A DNA stretch of 64,000 nt. It comes from Marinoscillum sp965229915 (GTDB lineage Bacteria > Bacteroidota > Bacteroidia > Cytophagales > Cyclobacteriaceae). Within the stretch, counting starts at the first letter, position 1. Every line of letters starts with the position of its first letter. The notes beneath the pieces are model-generated. The model searched no databases and was not told where the DNA came from. It saw only the letters and a list, made by a program, of their open reading frames with translations. The stretch spans positions 4,712,001 to 4,776,000 of the forward strand of contig NZ_CBDDJZ010000001.1 of assembly GCF_965229915.1 (NCBI RefSeq), given 5' to 3'. A program made the translations under genes and the position numbers. Below are positions 16,437 through 25,610 of the stretch, in pieces.

Positions 16437-18389
16437 ATGATGAAACACACCCTTCTATTTTTTGCCCTGGTTCTGGTAGGGCTATTTTGTGCCGCCCAGG
16501 AATATGTCGTCACTTCACCTGATGAACAGCTTGTCGTCCGGATCAACCTCTCAGAAAAGATCACCTGGTCAGTGTCGCTTGCTGAAGAGCAAGTGATTCC
16601 TCAAGCGGAGATAGGGGTGGATGGATCTCACAAAAGCATTGGAGCCAATGCACGATTACAAAGTGAGAGTCGAGAGACCTCCAAAGGCTACGTAGAGGTA
16701 GCCGTTCCACACAAAAATGCTCGAATAGCAGAAGAATATAATCAACTTACCCTGGAGTTTAAAGGAGGCTATTCCTTGCAGTTTCGGGTATTTGACGATG
16801 GTCTGGGGTATCGGTTCATTGATCAATCCAAGAAGGAAAGGCAGGTAGTAAATGAAGTGATGAAATTGGCGTTTCCTGCAGGAACTACCTCGAAATTTCC
16901 CGAAGAGGAGTCGATGTATTCTCACAACGAACGACTCTACCTGAATGAATCATTGGAAAATATTTCAGAAGATCGGTTTTGTAGTTTGCCCGTGTTATTT
17001 CAGACCAATGGTACCAGTGTATTGTTCACAGAAACAGCGCTTCACGATTATCCGGGCATGTTTCTGCAAGGAGGAGAGGGCACGATCATGGAAGCTGTCT
17101 ATCCGAAATATGTGTTAGAAGCTATTCCAGATCCGCAGGGACCTGACCGCAACCAAAAACTTGTTCAACAAGCCGAATACATCGCACAGCTATCCGGACC
17201 TAAGGCATTACCCTGGCGAGTGTTTATCATTTCTAAAGATGACCGTGATTTGATAGCCAGTAATCTGACTTACTTGCTATCCGAACCCACCGTCATTTCC
17301 ACTGACTGGATCAAACCGGGCAAGGTCGCCTGGGACTGGTACAATGCCAACAACCTCTATGGATTAGATTTCAAGTCAGGATTGAACACCGAGACCTACA
17401 AGTACTACATTGATTTTGCGGCTCAAAATGGGATTGAATATGTGATATTAGATGAGGGATGGACCAAAAGCACTACAGAGATACTGGACTTCAATCCTGA
17501 GATGGATGTGGCTGAGCTTATCGAGTATGGTAAGGGCAAAGGAGTGGAAATCATCTTATGGGTGCTTTGGAAACCACTGGATGATAACCTGGATGAGATT
17601 CTGGAAACTTATAAGAGCTGGGGAGCAGCTGGTATCAAGGTGGACTTCATGCAGCGTAATGATCAGTACATGGTGAGCTCCTATGAGCGTATCGCCAAAA
17701 AGGCAGCAGATTTGGAGCTGTTAGTGGATTTTCATGGAGCATTTAAGCCTTCTGGCCTCCGCAGAAAGTATCCGAACGTGATCAACTATGAAGGAGTAAA
17801 AGGAAGTGAGAATAATAAGTGGAGTGCCGACATCACCCCAGAACATAATGTGACTATTCCTTTTATCCGAATGGTGGCTGGACCGATGGACTACACGCCC
17901 GGAGCAATGGTCAACAAACACGAGATCAATTATAGCATCAGTTTTGAGCGGCCGATGAGTCTGGGAACCCGAGCGCATCAGGTGGCAATGTATGTAGTCT
18001 ATGAAGCACCGCTGCAGATGCTGTGTGAGTCGCCCTCACGGTATTACGAAGAGCAGGAAACAGTCGATTTCATCACCCAAATCCCGACGGTGTGGGATGA
18101 AACAAAGGTGCTGGAGGGAAAGGTTGGTGATTACCTGGCTGTAGCACGCAGAAAAGGAGATGTCTGGTACATAGGAGCTATGACGGATTGGACCCAGCGT
18201 TCACTCGAAGTGGATTTAAGGTTCCTTTCTTCAGGAAGTTACACGGCTAATATTTTTAAGGACGGCATCAATGCAGATCGCTTTGCTGAGGATTATGCCA
18301 TTGAACAAATTTCTGTCACTTCTGAAACAAAACTAGTGATCGATCTGGCCTCCGGAGGAGGATGGTCAGCAATCATTTCGCAGCAATAA
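16437..18389 (+). CDS. GH97 family glycoside hydrolase, retaining (alpha-galactosidase-like) type
   Basis: Exported Ca-dependent exo-alpha-glycosidase. The signal peptide ends at CAAQ, followed by the N-terminal GH97 beta domain (VVTSPDEQLVVRINL, NEVMKLAFPAG, SMYSHNERLYL), the (beta/alpha)8 barrel (DWYNANNLYG, YVILDEGWT, GIKVDFMQRNDQ, VDFHGAFKPSG, INYEGVKGSE) and a C-terminal beta domain. An Asp is present in KVDFM (residue 403), the position that carries the nucleophile in retaining GH97 alpha-galactosidases and is absent in inverting SusB-type alpha-glucosidases. Glu452 in NYEG is the likely acid/base. It lies 12 bases upstream of a GntP permease, so probably an operon. An alternative start is the next codon (ATG). 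Confidence 0.9.
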   Translation: MMKHTLLFFALVLVGLFCAAQEYVVTSPDEQLVVRINLSEKITWSVSLAEEQVIPQAEIGVDGSHKSIGANARLQSESRETSKGYVEVAVPHKNARIAEEYNQLTLEFKGGYSLQFRVFDDGLGYRFIDQSKKERQVVNEVMKLAFPAGTTSKFPEEESMYSHNERLYLNESLENISEDRFCSLPVLFQTNGTSVLFTETALHDYPGMFLQGGEGTIMEAVYPKYVLEAIPDPQGPDRNQKLVQQAEYIAQLSGPKALPWRVFIISKDDRDLIASNLTYLLSEPTVISTDWIKPGKVAWDWYNANNLYGLDFKSGLNTETYKYYIDFAAQNGIEYVILDEGWTKSTTEILDFNPEMDVAELIEYGKGKGVEIILWVLWKPLDDNLDEILETYKSWGAAGIKVDFMQRNDQYMVSSYERIAKKAADLELLVDFHGAFKPSGLRRKYPNVINYEGVKGSENNKWSADITPEHNVTIPFIRMVAGPMDYTPGAMVNKHEINYSISFERPMSLGTRAHQVAMYVVYEAPLQMLCESPSRYYEEQETVDFITQIPTVWDETKVLEGKVGDYLAVARRKGDVWYIGAMTDWTQRSLEVDLRFLSSGSYTANIFKDGINADRFAEDYAIEQISVTSETKLVIDLASGGGWSAIISQQ

Positions 18390-18401
18390 CCCTTCTTGAC
18401 T

Positions 18402-19715
18402 ATGTCTTTCCTGATTATCCTGGTTTGTATTTTGATTTTGGTTCTGCTCATCACCTGGGCCAAACTTAATCCCTTCTTAGCATTCGTAGTTGTTTCCATT
18501 TTGACGGGGGTTCTACTGGGCGTCCCACTCAGTGAAGTCACCGGTATTGTCGAAAAAGGAATCGGTGGAATGCTGGGAGGCCTGGTCATTGTGATCGTGT
18601 TGGGAGCCATGCTAGGGAAACTGGTTGCAGAAACTGGTGCTGCTCAGAAGATCACCAATGTGCTGATGAACACTTTTGGCGAGAAGCGTATCCAGTGGGC
18701 GCTGATGACCACTGGTTTTGTGGTGGGCATCCCGCTCTTTTATAATGTTGGGTTTGTGCTGTTGGTACCCTTGATTTTTTCGGTAGCTTATCAGTTTAAA
18801 ATGAAGGCCGTTTTCATTGGGATACCTATGCTGGCAGCTTTGTCGGTTACTCATGGGTTTCTTCCACCGCACCCATCTCCAACAGCACTTGTGGGTCAGC
18901 TTTCGGCTGATATGGGCCTTACTCTGATCTATGGATTCTGTCTGGCAGTACCGGCTATTATTCTGGCAGGACCGATATTTACTCGATCCATTAAAAATAT
19001 GGACTCCAAGCCGCTCAAAACCTTTGTTGCCGATTCGAAAGATGAATCCCAGCTGCCGGGAGGCTTCAATAGCTTCTTTTCGGCCTTGCTTCCAGTGGTC
19101 TTGCTTGCAGGTGCTGCCATTCTTCAGCTCTACTGGCAGCCATCAGGAACCATCGGAGAGGTGGTTGGCTTTGTGGGAAATCCATCTGTGGTGATGATCG
19201 TGGCTTTGGGTTATGCTACTTACTCCATTGGCCTGAAACAAGGCTATGACATGAAAGCAGTCATGGGTTTTTATACCGATGCAATCAAGGATATTTCCCC
19301 AATACTGTTGATTGTGGCTGGTGCTGGAGCTCTGAAGCAAGTATTTATTGCCAGTGGAGTGAGCACTGAACTGGTAGCAGGCTTGCAGGATTCCTCCATT
19401 CATCCGTTGGTGCTGGGCTGGCTGATTGCCGGAATCATTCGTGTAGCAATTGGGTCAGCGACTGTGGCGGGGTTAACCGCTGCTGGGATATTGGCTCCTG
19501 TGATGGGTCAGATTGGTGCCGATCCCAATTTGATGGTGCTATCAGTTGGAGCTGGAAGTTTACTTTTCTCACATGTGAATGACTCGGGATTTTGGATGTA
19601 CAAAGAGTATTTCAATCTGAGCATTAAAGACACGATTAAAAGCTGGTCTGTGATGGAAACGATTGTCTCAGTGGTGGGGTTGGTCGGTGTATTGATTTTG
19701 GATTGGTTGATTTAA
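18402..19715 (+). CDS. GntP-family sugar-acid permease
   Basis: Polytopic inner-membrane symporter of the gluconate:H+ (GntP) family, with about 12 hydrophobic segments. Recognisable blocks are FLAFVVVSILTGVLLG, GIGGMLGGLVIVIVLGAMLG, GFVVGIPLFYNVGFVLL, the family motif HGFLPPHPSPTALVG, and GAGSLLFSHVNDSGFW near the C-terminus. The ATG at 18402 is preferred over the TTG at 18396. Family members import gluconate, fructuronate, glycerate or related acids; which one is not visible. Coupling to GH97 suggests uptake of an acidic product, and gluconate could feed the gnd-zwf-pgl genes about 6-9 kb away. Confidence 0.92.
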   Translation: MSFLIILVCILILVLLITWAKLNPFLAFVVVSILTGVLLGVPLSEVTGIVEKGIGGMLGGLVIVIVLGAMLGKLVAETGAAQKITNVLMNTFGEKRIQWALMTTGFVVGIPLFYNVGFVLLVPLIFSVAYQFKMKAVFIGIPMLAALSVTHGFLPPHPSPTALVGQLSADMGLTLIYGFCLAVPAIILAGPIFTRSIKNMDSKPLKTFVADSKDESQLPGGFNSFFSALLPVVLLAGAAILQLYWQPSGTIGEVVGFVGNPSVVMIVALGYATYSIGLKQGYDMKAVMGFYTDAIKDISPILLIVAGAGALKQVFIASGVSTELVAGLQDSSIHPLVLGWLIAGIIRVAIGSATVAGLTAAGILAPVMGQIGADPNLMVLSVGAGSLLFSHVNDSGFWMYKEYFNLSIKDTIKSWSVMETIVSVVGLVGVLILDWLI

Positions 19716-19719
19716 AACA

Positions 19720-19743
19720 GGGGAAGTCGATCTCAACTTCCCC
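19720..19743 (+). terminator. hairpin after gntP-type gene
   Basis: An 8-bp perfect stem GGGGAAGT / ACTTCCCC around an 8-base loop, 5 bases after the permease stop codon and before the convergent DUF2892 gene. There is no T-tract on the plus strand, so it is a weak or atypical terminator. Confidence 0.45.
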
Positions 19744-19767
19744 ATGCTTCACTTCTGTGTTCGCCTA

Positions 19768-19968
19768 TTATTTTTTACAAGTTTTAATACCAAATGGTGT
19801 GTAAAGTGGGCAGAAACTGACCAGGCTGGTCAACACGAAAATTCCAGCAAGGACTAGTAGGATGATCCCTAGTGTACCTGTTATGGTGTTGGTAAAGTAG
19901 AGGCCAGCAACTACTGCGGCGATGATTATCCGAATCACCTTGTCCGCAGTTCCCATATTCTTTTTCAT
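19768..19968 (-). CDS. DUF2892 (YgaP-like) small membrane protein
   Basis: A 66-residue protein beginning MKKNMGTADKVIRI, a hallmark of the DUF2892 family, with two hydrophobic helices (IIIAAVVAGLYF and LGIILLVLAGIFVLTSLVSF) and an ending with CPLYTPFGIKTC. The family occurs as the membrane tail of YgaP rhodaneses or as stand-alone proteins; a link to sulfur chemistry is suggested for YgaP but is not shown here. The ATG at 19968 is favoured over the GTG at 19977. Single gene, convergent with gntP. Confidence 0.85.
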   Translation of the reverse strand: MKKNMGTADKVIRIIIAAVVAGLYFTNTITGTLGIILLVLAGIFVLTSLVSFCPLYTPFGIKTCKK

Positions 19969-20137
19969 GATCTTCACAGTTTGTTTAAAGTCCTATAAAG
20001 GTAGCATTAGAGAGGTTCCCGTTGTGTGACTTTTGTTACAGAGTAGCTCAATCATTTTAGTCCGTTATTTAAGACAATCGATGCCTATTGCTTTTGGCGT
20101 TGTACTGTATTCTTGTAGAGAACAACTACCCTAAACC

Positions 20138-22381
20138 ATGAGAATCTTCCTGTCAATTATTGCTCTATGCTGTTCAGTTCTGAGCTTACCTGCTCAGAGC
20201 GTTTCTCCCTTTATAGTGGTGGATCAGTTTGGCTACTTACCATCAGCTACTAAGATTGCCGTTATTCGAAATCCCATGCAGGGTTATGACGCTGATTTGG
20301 AATTTAATCCAGGATCAACCTATCAGGTCTTGGACGCTTCCACCAACGAGGTGGTCTACTCCGCGGCACCTGTCCAGTGGAATGGCGGCCAGATGGACAA
20401 TTCATCGGGAGATCAGGTGTGGTTATTTGACTTTACGGAAGTGGCTACCGTGGGGAGCTATTACGTTCTCGATGAGTCCTCAGATGAACACTCGGCGGAG
20501 TTTATGATTTCCAGATCGGTCTATAATGAAGTGCTCAAACATGCAGTTCGCACATTCTTCTATCAGCGAGCTGGCTATGCCAAATCAGCTGAATATGCCG
20601 GAGAAGAGTGGGCTGATGGAGCCAGCCATCTTGGTCCTAATCAGGATGCCGAATGTCGTCGGTTTGACGCTAAAAATGATCCCAGCAGCGCTAGAGACCT
20701 GTCTGGTGGGTGGTATGATGCCGGAGATTACAACAAATACACCAACTGGACTGCCAACTATGTAGTCGATATGCTTCTGTCTTACATTGAAAGACCAGAC
20801 GCCTGGGGCGATGATTATGGTCTGCCAGACTCAGGAAACGGTATTCCTGATTTGATAGATGAAGTGAAATGGGGGATTGCACACTTAAAACGGATGCAAG
20901 AAGAAGATGGTAGTGTGCTCAGTATCGTAGGATTGGCTCATGCAAGCCCACCATCCAAGGCTTCAGAGCCAAGTTTTTATGGGCCAGCTTCTACCTCAGC
21001 CACACTTAATACAGCGGCGGCTTTTGCCCTTGCAGCAAAAGTGTTTGGTCAGCTGAATATGGCTGAGGATGCTAATGAGCTGAGTACACGAGCACTTGAT
21101 GCCTGGGAGTGGGCAGAAAGTAACCCGAATGTACTGTTTAGAAATAACGATAGCGAATATGGTTCTCAGGGTCTTGGAGCAGGGCAGCAAGAGGAAAGTG
21201 ATTACCAAAGATCCATGTCCAAATTGGAAGCAGCTATTTATTTGTTTGATCTCACAGGGGAGAAGGACTTTCAGCAATATGTGGATGCACACTACCAGGA
21301 TTGTCATCTCATTGCCTGGAACTATGCCTATCCTTTCGAGTCTTTCAATCAGGATATGCTGCTGTATTACGCCAACAGTTCCGAGGCATCCAGTTCCGTG
21401 TCAGAGCACATTTTAGAAGTGTATTCCAATCAAATACTCACGGGCAGCGATAACCTGCCAGCAATCAAACAAGTCCGGGATCCTTATGGGGCTTTCATTA
21501 AAGATTACACCTGGGGCAGTAACTCCATCAAATATCGTCAGGCCAATATGTTCATGAGTATGGCTGCTTACCATGAAGCCTCGCAGGAGGAATTGACTCA
21601 GGCGGCATCTGGATATATTCATTACCTTCATGGCGTTAACCCGTTTAATCTGGTCTATTTGTCCAATATGTACCGATTTGGTGCAGTGCACTCTGTCAAT
21701 GAATTTTACCATTCCTGGTTTGCTGATGGAAGTACCAAATGGGATCGGGTAGGTGAGTCCATTTACGGCCCGGCACCAGGTTTTTTGGTGGGTGGACCCA
21801 ATCCGAGTTATACTCTCGATAGCTGCTGTCCGGAAGGGTGTGGATCCTCTGCCAATAACTCCGTTTGTACATCGGAGGAGTTAGATCCACCTATGAACCA
21901 ACCAGCTCAGAAGTCTTACAAGGATTTTAATACCAGTTGGCCGCTGAACTCCTGGTCAGTTACGGAAAACAGCAACAGCTATCAGCTAGCCTACACTCGG
22001 CTGTTATCCAAATTTGTCGATCTAAACTACGACTGCATGGGAGTGGAAGATGGCGATGCAGTGATAGATGCTTGTGGAAACTGTGCCGGAGGTACATCGG
22101 GTCTTACTCCAGTCAGTAACTCCTCAGACTGCCGGAGTACTTTAGGAATCGATGAGGGAACAGGAGTACTATACCCTAATCCAGCTAATGACCGACTGAA
22201 TGTTCGCATGGACAATGGAGTTGTAGAAAAGGTCCTGTTCTACCACTTGTCTGGAGAGCTGGTGAAAAGCTATGAGCCAGTAGGTGATGAGATTGATTTG
22301 AAACCGCTACCGGCGGGCGTTTACCTGATTTCCATTATTTCTAAAAACCAAAAGATCTCCAGGAAGCTAGTCAAACAGTAA
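20138..22381 (+). CDS. GH9 family endoglucanase-type hydrolase with T9SS sorting domain
   Basis: Secreted inverting beta-glycanase, probably acting on cellulose or mixed-linkage glucans. Order: signal peptide to about residue 20, CelD_N Ig-like domain (about 22-125), GH9 (alpha/alpha)6 barrel with GGWYDAGDYNKY (Asp194 and Asp197, catalytic base region) and the acid Glu610 in SVTENSNSYQ. It then has a short Cys-bearing linker (DCMGVEDG, DACGNCAGG) often seen in Bacteroidota GH9 enzymes, and a C-terminal type A T9SS domain (YPNPANDRLNV ... LPAGVYLI). It is therefore exported by T9SS and cell-surface bound or released. It ends 2 bases from the convergent DUF294 gene. Confidence 0.93.
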   Translation: MRIFLSIIALCCSVLSLPAQSVSPFIVVDQFGYLPSATKIAVIRNPMQGYDADLEFNPGSTYQVLDASTNEVVYSAAPVQWNGGQMDNSSGDQVWLFDFTEVATVGSYYVLDESSDEHSAEFMISRSVYNEVLKHAVRTFFYQRAGYAKSAEYAGEEWADGASHLGPNQDAECRRFDAKNDPSSARDLSGGWYDAGDYNKYTNWTANYVVDMLLSYIERPDAWGDDYGLPDSGNGIPDLIDEVKWGIAHLKRMQEEDGSVLSIVGLAHASPPSKASEPSFYGPASTSATLNTAAAFALAAKVFGQLNMAEDANELSTRALDAWEWAESNPNVLFRNNDSEYGSQGLGAGQQEESDYQRSMSKLEAAIYLFDLTGEKDFQQYVDAHYQDCHLIAWNYAYPFESFNQDMLLYYANSSEASSSVSEHILEVYSNQILTGSDNLPAIKQVRDPYGAFIKDYTWGSNSIKYRQANMFMSMAAYHEASQEELTQAASGYIHYLHGVNPFNLVYLSNMYRFGAVHSVNEFYHSWFADGSTKWDRVGESIYGPAPGFLVGGPNPSYTLDSCCPEGCGSSANNSVCTSEELDPPMNQPAQKSYKDFNTSWPLNSWSVTENSNSYQLAYTRLLSKFVDLNYDCMGVEDGDAVIDACGNCAGGTSGLTPVSNSSDCRSTLGIDEGTGVLYPNPANDRLNVRMDNGVVEKVLFYHLSGELVKSYEPVGDEIDLKPLPAGVYLISIISKNQKISRKLVKQ

Positions 22382-22383
22382 AG

Positions 22384-24285
22384 TTATCCAAACAGGTTTC
22401 TGGTGAAGACCATTTTGATACGCTGCTGGAAAGCGTCAATTACTTTGAAAATTTCCTTCAGGGTAACCACTTCAATCTTGGTGAGCGATTTTGGATTCAC
22501 ATAGTTGTGGGGTTCGTCATGATCATGGATGATCTGAGTGGATTGGTACCGGAGCCTCATTCCCATGAGGTAATAGTAGGATTGCATCAACTCATGAAAA
22601 TCTGACTCACTAAAAACCTTTAGATCACGCAAAGCCTGAAGACGTTCTCCTGTATTGGTAGCGAGAATTTTGTTTTTGAGTGCATAGACTCGCACGAGAT
22701 CTACTATTGGTGTCATGGCTCTTTTGATATTGAATACCTGCTGATCCCCTTTGGATATGGTGCGAATCCCTCTGAAGAAAGTGAGCGGTGGCTCGTACTG
22801 AAGTGCATTGCTGGTGAGTAATGAGAAAAAGTACTCACTTGGCTGATCCATTTTCTTCATGATGTGACTTTGGAGTTCCTGGACCAGATTCTCCTCGCCG
22901 AAGATGTATCTGCAGTCAAAAAACGTAGAGAAGTTCATCGCTGCTTCATGGTCTGGATTCGAGATCCATTCGTCATAGTTGCGCTTCCAGTGGGAGAGCG
23001 AGTGCGTCCATTTGGGGTTTTTGGCCATGAGTCCTCCCGTGCAGAAAGAGAAGCCGATGAAGTTGAGTCGTTCGGAAACCAGATCGGCAAAGTGCAAGAA
23101 GTATTTTCTTGTTTTCTCCCGAAATTCATTGGCCTTGTCTTCGTAAATAATCGCATTGTCCTGATCGGTTTTCAGGGTTTGCTCCTTGCGGCCTTCACTG
23201 CCCAGCGACATGAAGACGAATTTAGCTGGAGGCTCACCAATTTCCTTGATCACACCTTCTATCACCTTTTGAGCGATGGTGTCAGAGATGTTGGTGATCA
23301 CCTGATTAACAATTTCTGATTTTACACCACGTGTCAAAAGTTGGTAAACGACTTCTGGCACTTGAGTCCATTTGCTTCGAAGCTCATCAATAGTCAAGGC
23401 GAGTCGTACGGACTGGATAAAAACGAACGGCGATTGTGCCTGATCAGAGAGAAGTTTGGTTCTGGACACCACACCAATATCCTGGCCGTTTTCTTGTACA
23501 ATGACGTAGCGGATCATGTGATCAAACATCATGAGCACTGCTTCATAGATGTGCGCTTCTTGATCAATGCGAAAGATTGGTCCTTCCATGATGTCATGCA
23601 CAGGTGTAGCTGAGTGCATCTGACCACCGATGATCTTATTGCGCATGATGATGTCAGTAACGTACCCGACCAACACCCCCTGGTTTTCTACGAAAAGGCA
23701 GCTCAGCTTGTGCTGCTCCATGATGCGTGCCGCATCATGGCAGGGGGTGTGACCAGCGCAGCTAATGATCGGTCTGGGACTGACGGTATTGAGTTTACGA
23801 ACAAAATACCGATCAAAAGTCAGCGTCTCAAAATCGATGGAGGGATTGGACACCAGACCCTGGTACTGGTCATTGAGCATCTCCTTACCAAATGCTGACA
23901 GAAAATGCTGATAGAAGTCTTCATGATCTTTGCATAGCTGGCGGAATAGTTCCGGCGGTATGCGGTAGACTACTGTGTTTTTTTCTACCTCCACTGTTAG
24001 GAGGGATTTGCCTTTATTGAGAAGCGTTGAGAATGCCCCATAAGTAAGGCCAGCCGTGACCTTTTGCTTGGACCTCTTCTGGTTGTCAGAGGTAAGGATA
24101 TAGGCTTCATAGGCACCCTGATAGACAATGTCAAGACCTTCTACGGTCGTTTTGTTTTGCTGGTAGAGCTGATCACGCTGCCCATAGTGGATCTCTCTTA
24201 TCTGAGATTCCAGAGATTCCAATTGTCCTTCGGGAAGTTGATCGAAGGGCACAGTATTTTTTAGAAATGCTAGCTTTTCACTCAT
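22384..24285 (-). CDS. CNB-CBS-DUF294 putative nucleotidyltransferase
   Basis: Cytoplasmic regulator-like protein. Order: N-terminal cyclic-nucleotide-binding-like domain (about 10-130), a CBS pair (about 145-280, with ISCAGHTPCHDAARIM and VQENGQDIGVVSRTKL), the DUF294 nucleotidyltransferase core with GSEGRKEQTLKTDQDN (GS...DxD-type metal site complete), and DUF294_C. Homologues resemble the uridylylation domain of GlnD and are often found by acetate or solute symporter genes; none is adjacent here. The start at 24285 overlaps the stop of the exonuclease gene (ATGA), so the two are translated together. An upstream in-frame ATG at 24339 lies within the exonuclease gene and is unlikely. Confidence 0.9.
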   Translation of the reverse strand: MSEKLAFLKNTVPFDQLPEGQLESLESQIREIHYGQRDQLYQQNKTTVEGLDIVYQGAYEAYILTSDNQKRSKQKVTAGLTYGAFSTLLNKGKSLLTVEVEKNTVVYRIPPELFRQLCKDHEDFYQHFLSAFGKEMLNDQYQGLVSNPSIDFETLTFDRYFVRKLNTVSPRPIISCAGHTPCHDAARIMEQHKLSCLFVENQGVLVGYVTDIIMRNKIIGGQMHSATPVHDIMEGPIFRIDQEAHIYEAVLMMFDHMIRYVIVQENGQDIGVVSRTKLLSDQAQSPFVFIQSVRLALTIDELRSKWTQVPEVVYQLLTRGVKSEIVNQVITNISDTIAQKVIEGVIKEIGEPPAKFVFMSLGSEGRKEQTLKTDQDNAIIYEDKANEFREKTRKYFLHFADLVSERLNFIGFSFCTGGLMAKNPKWTHSLSHWKRNYDEWISNPDHEAAMNFSTFFDCRYIFGEENLVQELQSHIMKKMDQPSEYFFSLLTSNALQYEPPLTFFRGIRTISKGDQQVFNIKRAMTPIVDLVRVYALKNKILATNTGERLQALRDLKVFSESDFHELMQSYYYLMGMRLRYQSTQIIHDHDEPHNYVNPKSLTKIEVVTLKEIFKVIDAFQQRIKMVFTRNLFG

Positions 24286-24974
24286 AACCAGAGGGTGATT
24301 AGTCCAATTAAAATGAAAACAAGTACGGGCAGACCACAACCAGCCTTTGGTTTTGGTTGCTCTATCCTAAAAAATAATTTTTGTGACCTGATTCGATGGG
24401 TGGTTAGTTCGTCTTTACGCAAAAGCTCGAAAAAACACCTGGCAGTTGCCTGTGCATCGCTGCTGGCATTATGCGTGTCAGTCAATTGTTCACCAAACAA
24501 GCTCTGGTAGAGTTCTTCCAGTTTCGGATAGGACTGATTCGGAAATCTGGTGTATTCTGAAGTCGCTCGCATGGTACAAAAATGCTGGTATTTCGGCACG
24601 ATGTTCTTCAATCCTGATCGGATAAATGCCACCTGAACCATCTTGCTATCAAACTCCACAAAATGACCAACGATCAGTGGTTTGTAATGCCGGAGATCAC
24701 TGGCTAGCAGCTTCATGACCGATCGGCGATCCTTACCTCGGGCTTTCAGGCTTTCTCTGGTGATTCCGTGAATTTTGAATGAGGAGGATTCGATGTAAAT
24801 CTCCTCTTCAAAGATGAAATGGTTCTCTTGCTTCACGAGCTCTCCATCGGCAGTGTATACCAGCCAGGCCAGTTGCAAGACGAATGGCCAGTTCTCCAGT
24901 TCTCGAACAGGCGCATTCAAAGAATCAGGAATTCCAGAGGTTTCCGTGTCGAGAAAGAGGAGATGTTTGTTCAT
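24282..24974 (-). CDS. DEDDh 3'-5' exonuclease (DnaQ-like) with C-terminal membrane helix
   Basis: DnaQ/epsilon-like nuclease: motif I FLDTETSG, the FEEEIY/IHGIT region, motif II FVEFDSKM, motif III HNASSDAQAT giving the DEDDh set. The protein ends with a hydrophobic segment LPVLVFILIGLITLWL, a likely tail anchor placing the nuclease at the inner membrane. The ATG at 24974 is chosen because FLDTE must be close to the N-terminus. It overlaps DUF294 by 4 bases. The pairing of an epsilon-like exonuclease with CNB-CBS-DUF294 is recurrent in bacteria; the membrane tail is the odd part. Confidence 0.88.
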   Translation of the reverse strand: MNKHLLFLDTETSGIPDSLNAPVRELENWPFVLQLAWLVYTADGELVKQENHFIFEEEIYIESSSFKIHGITRESLKARGKDRRSVMKLLASDLRHYKPLIVGHFVEFDSKMVQVAFIRSGLKNIVPKYQHFCTMRATSEYTRFPNQSYPKLEELYQSLFGEQLTDTHNASSDAQATARCFFELLRKDELTTHRIRSQKLFFRIEQPKPKAGCGLPVLVFILIGLITLWL

Positions 24975-25153
24975 CGTAGTTAAGTTAACGCAAGTAATAC
25001 ACAATTGCATAGGAATAAACCATCACAGTAGACTGCAATGCAATATTCAGCTACTAGATAGTCTGGATGTTCAATCCGGCTAGTCTTCACTGCGTCTAGT
25101 CATTTAATAAAGACAAATGGATGATTCTGTAAAGTTCATCTTAGTTTAGCGAA

Positions 25154-25597
25154 ATGAAGAGTGTGGAAGTGACAGTAGGAGGGCTGATCTTTGATTCCAA
25201 AGATCGAATCCTTTTGTGTAAATCGGCAAAGTGGAATAATCAATGGGTTATTCCGGGAGGTCATGTGGAATATGGAGAGACTTTGGAAAACGCATTAGTT
25301 CGAGAGATAAAAGAAGAAACGGGTTTGAGTGTGAGTGATTTGAGACTTGCTAGTATGCAGGAAAGTATCGAAGAGGAGAGTTTTCATCAACCAAGACACA
25401 TGTTGTATGTGGATTTTTTCTGTAAGACAGCTTCGAATAACGTCATACTCAACAATGAAGCAGATGAGTTTGCCTGGGTGTCTTTGGATCAAGTAATGGA
25501 TTATGACCTTGGAGGCTTTCTTCCGCAATTGTTTGATCAACTGGTCAATAAAAAGACTCAGCATGAATACCCGATTTATTACGGATATTCACACTAA
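25154..25597 (+). CDS. NUDIX hydrolase
   Basis: Hydrolyses a nucleoside diphosphate linked to another group. The Nudix box is complete: GGHVEYGETLENALVREIKE followed by ETGL, matching GX5EX7REUXEEXGU. Length (147 residues) is usual for a single Nudix domain. The N-terminus VEVTVGGLIFDSKDRILLCKS resembles MutT or GDP-mannose/ADP-sugar type Nudix proteins; the substrate cannot be told. It ends 13 bases from the convergent gnd gene, with no visible terminator between. Confidence 0.93.
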   Translation: MKSVEVTVGGLIFDSKDRILLCKSAKWNNQWVIPGGHVEYGETLENALVREIKEETGLSVSDLRLASMQESIEEESFHQPRHMLYVDFFCKTASNNVILNNEADEFAWVSLDQVMDYDLGGFLPQLFDQLVNKKTQHEYPIYYGYSH

Positions 25598-25610
25598 GTA
25601 CTTGGTATGA

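Noticed and set aside
20138..22381. polysaccharide utilisation locus in the strict sense
   Set aside because: No SusC- or SusD-type gene occurs anywhere in the window.
22864..23319. 151-residue antisense frame inside the DUF294 gene
   Set aside because: Composition is that of a shadow; the sense frame has the full GS...DxD motif.
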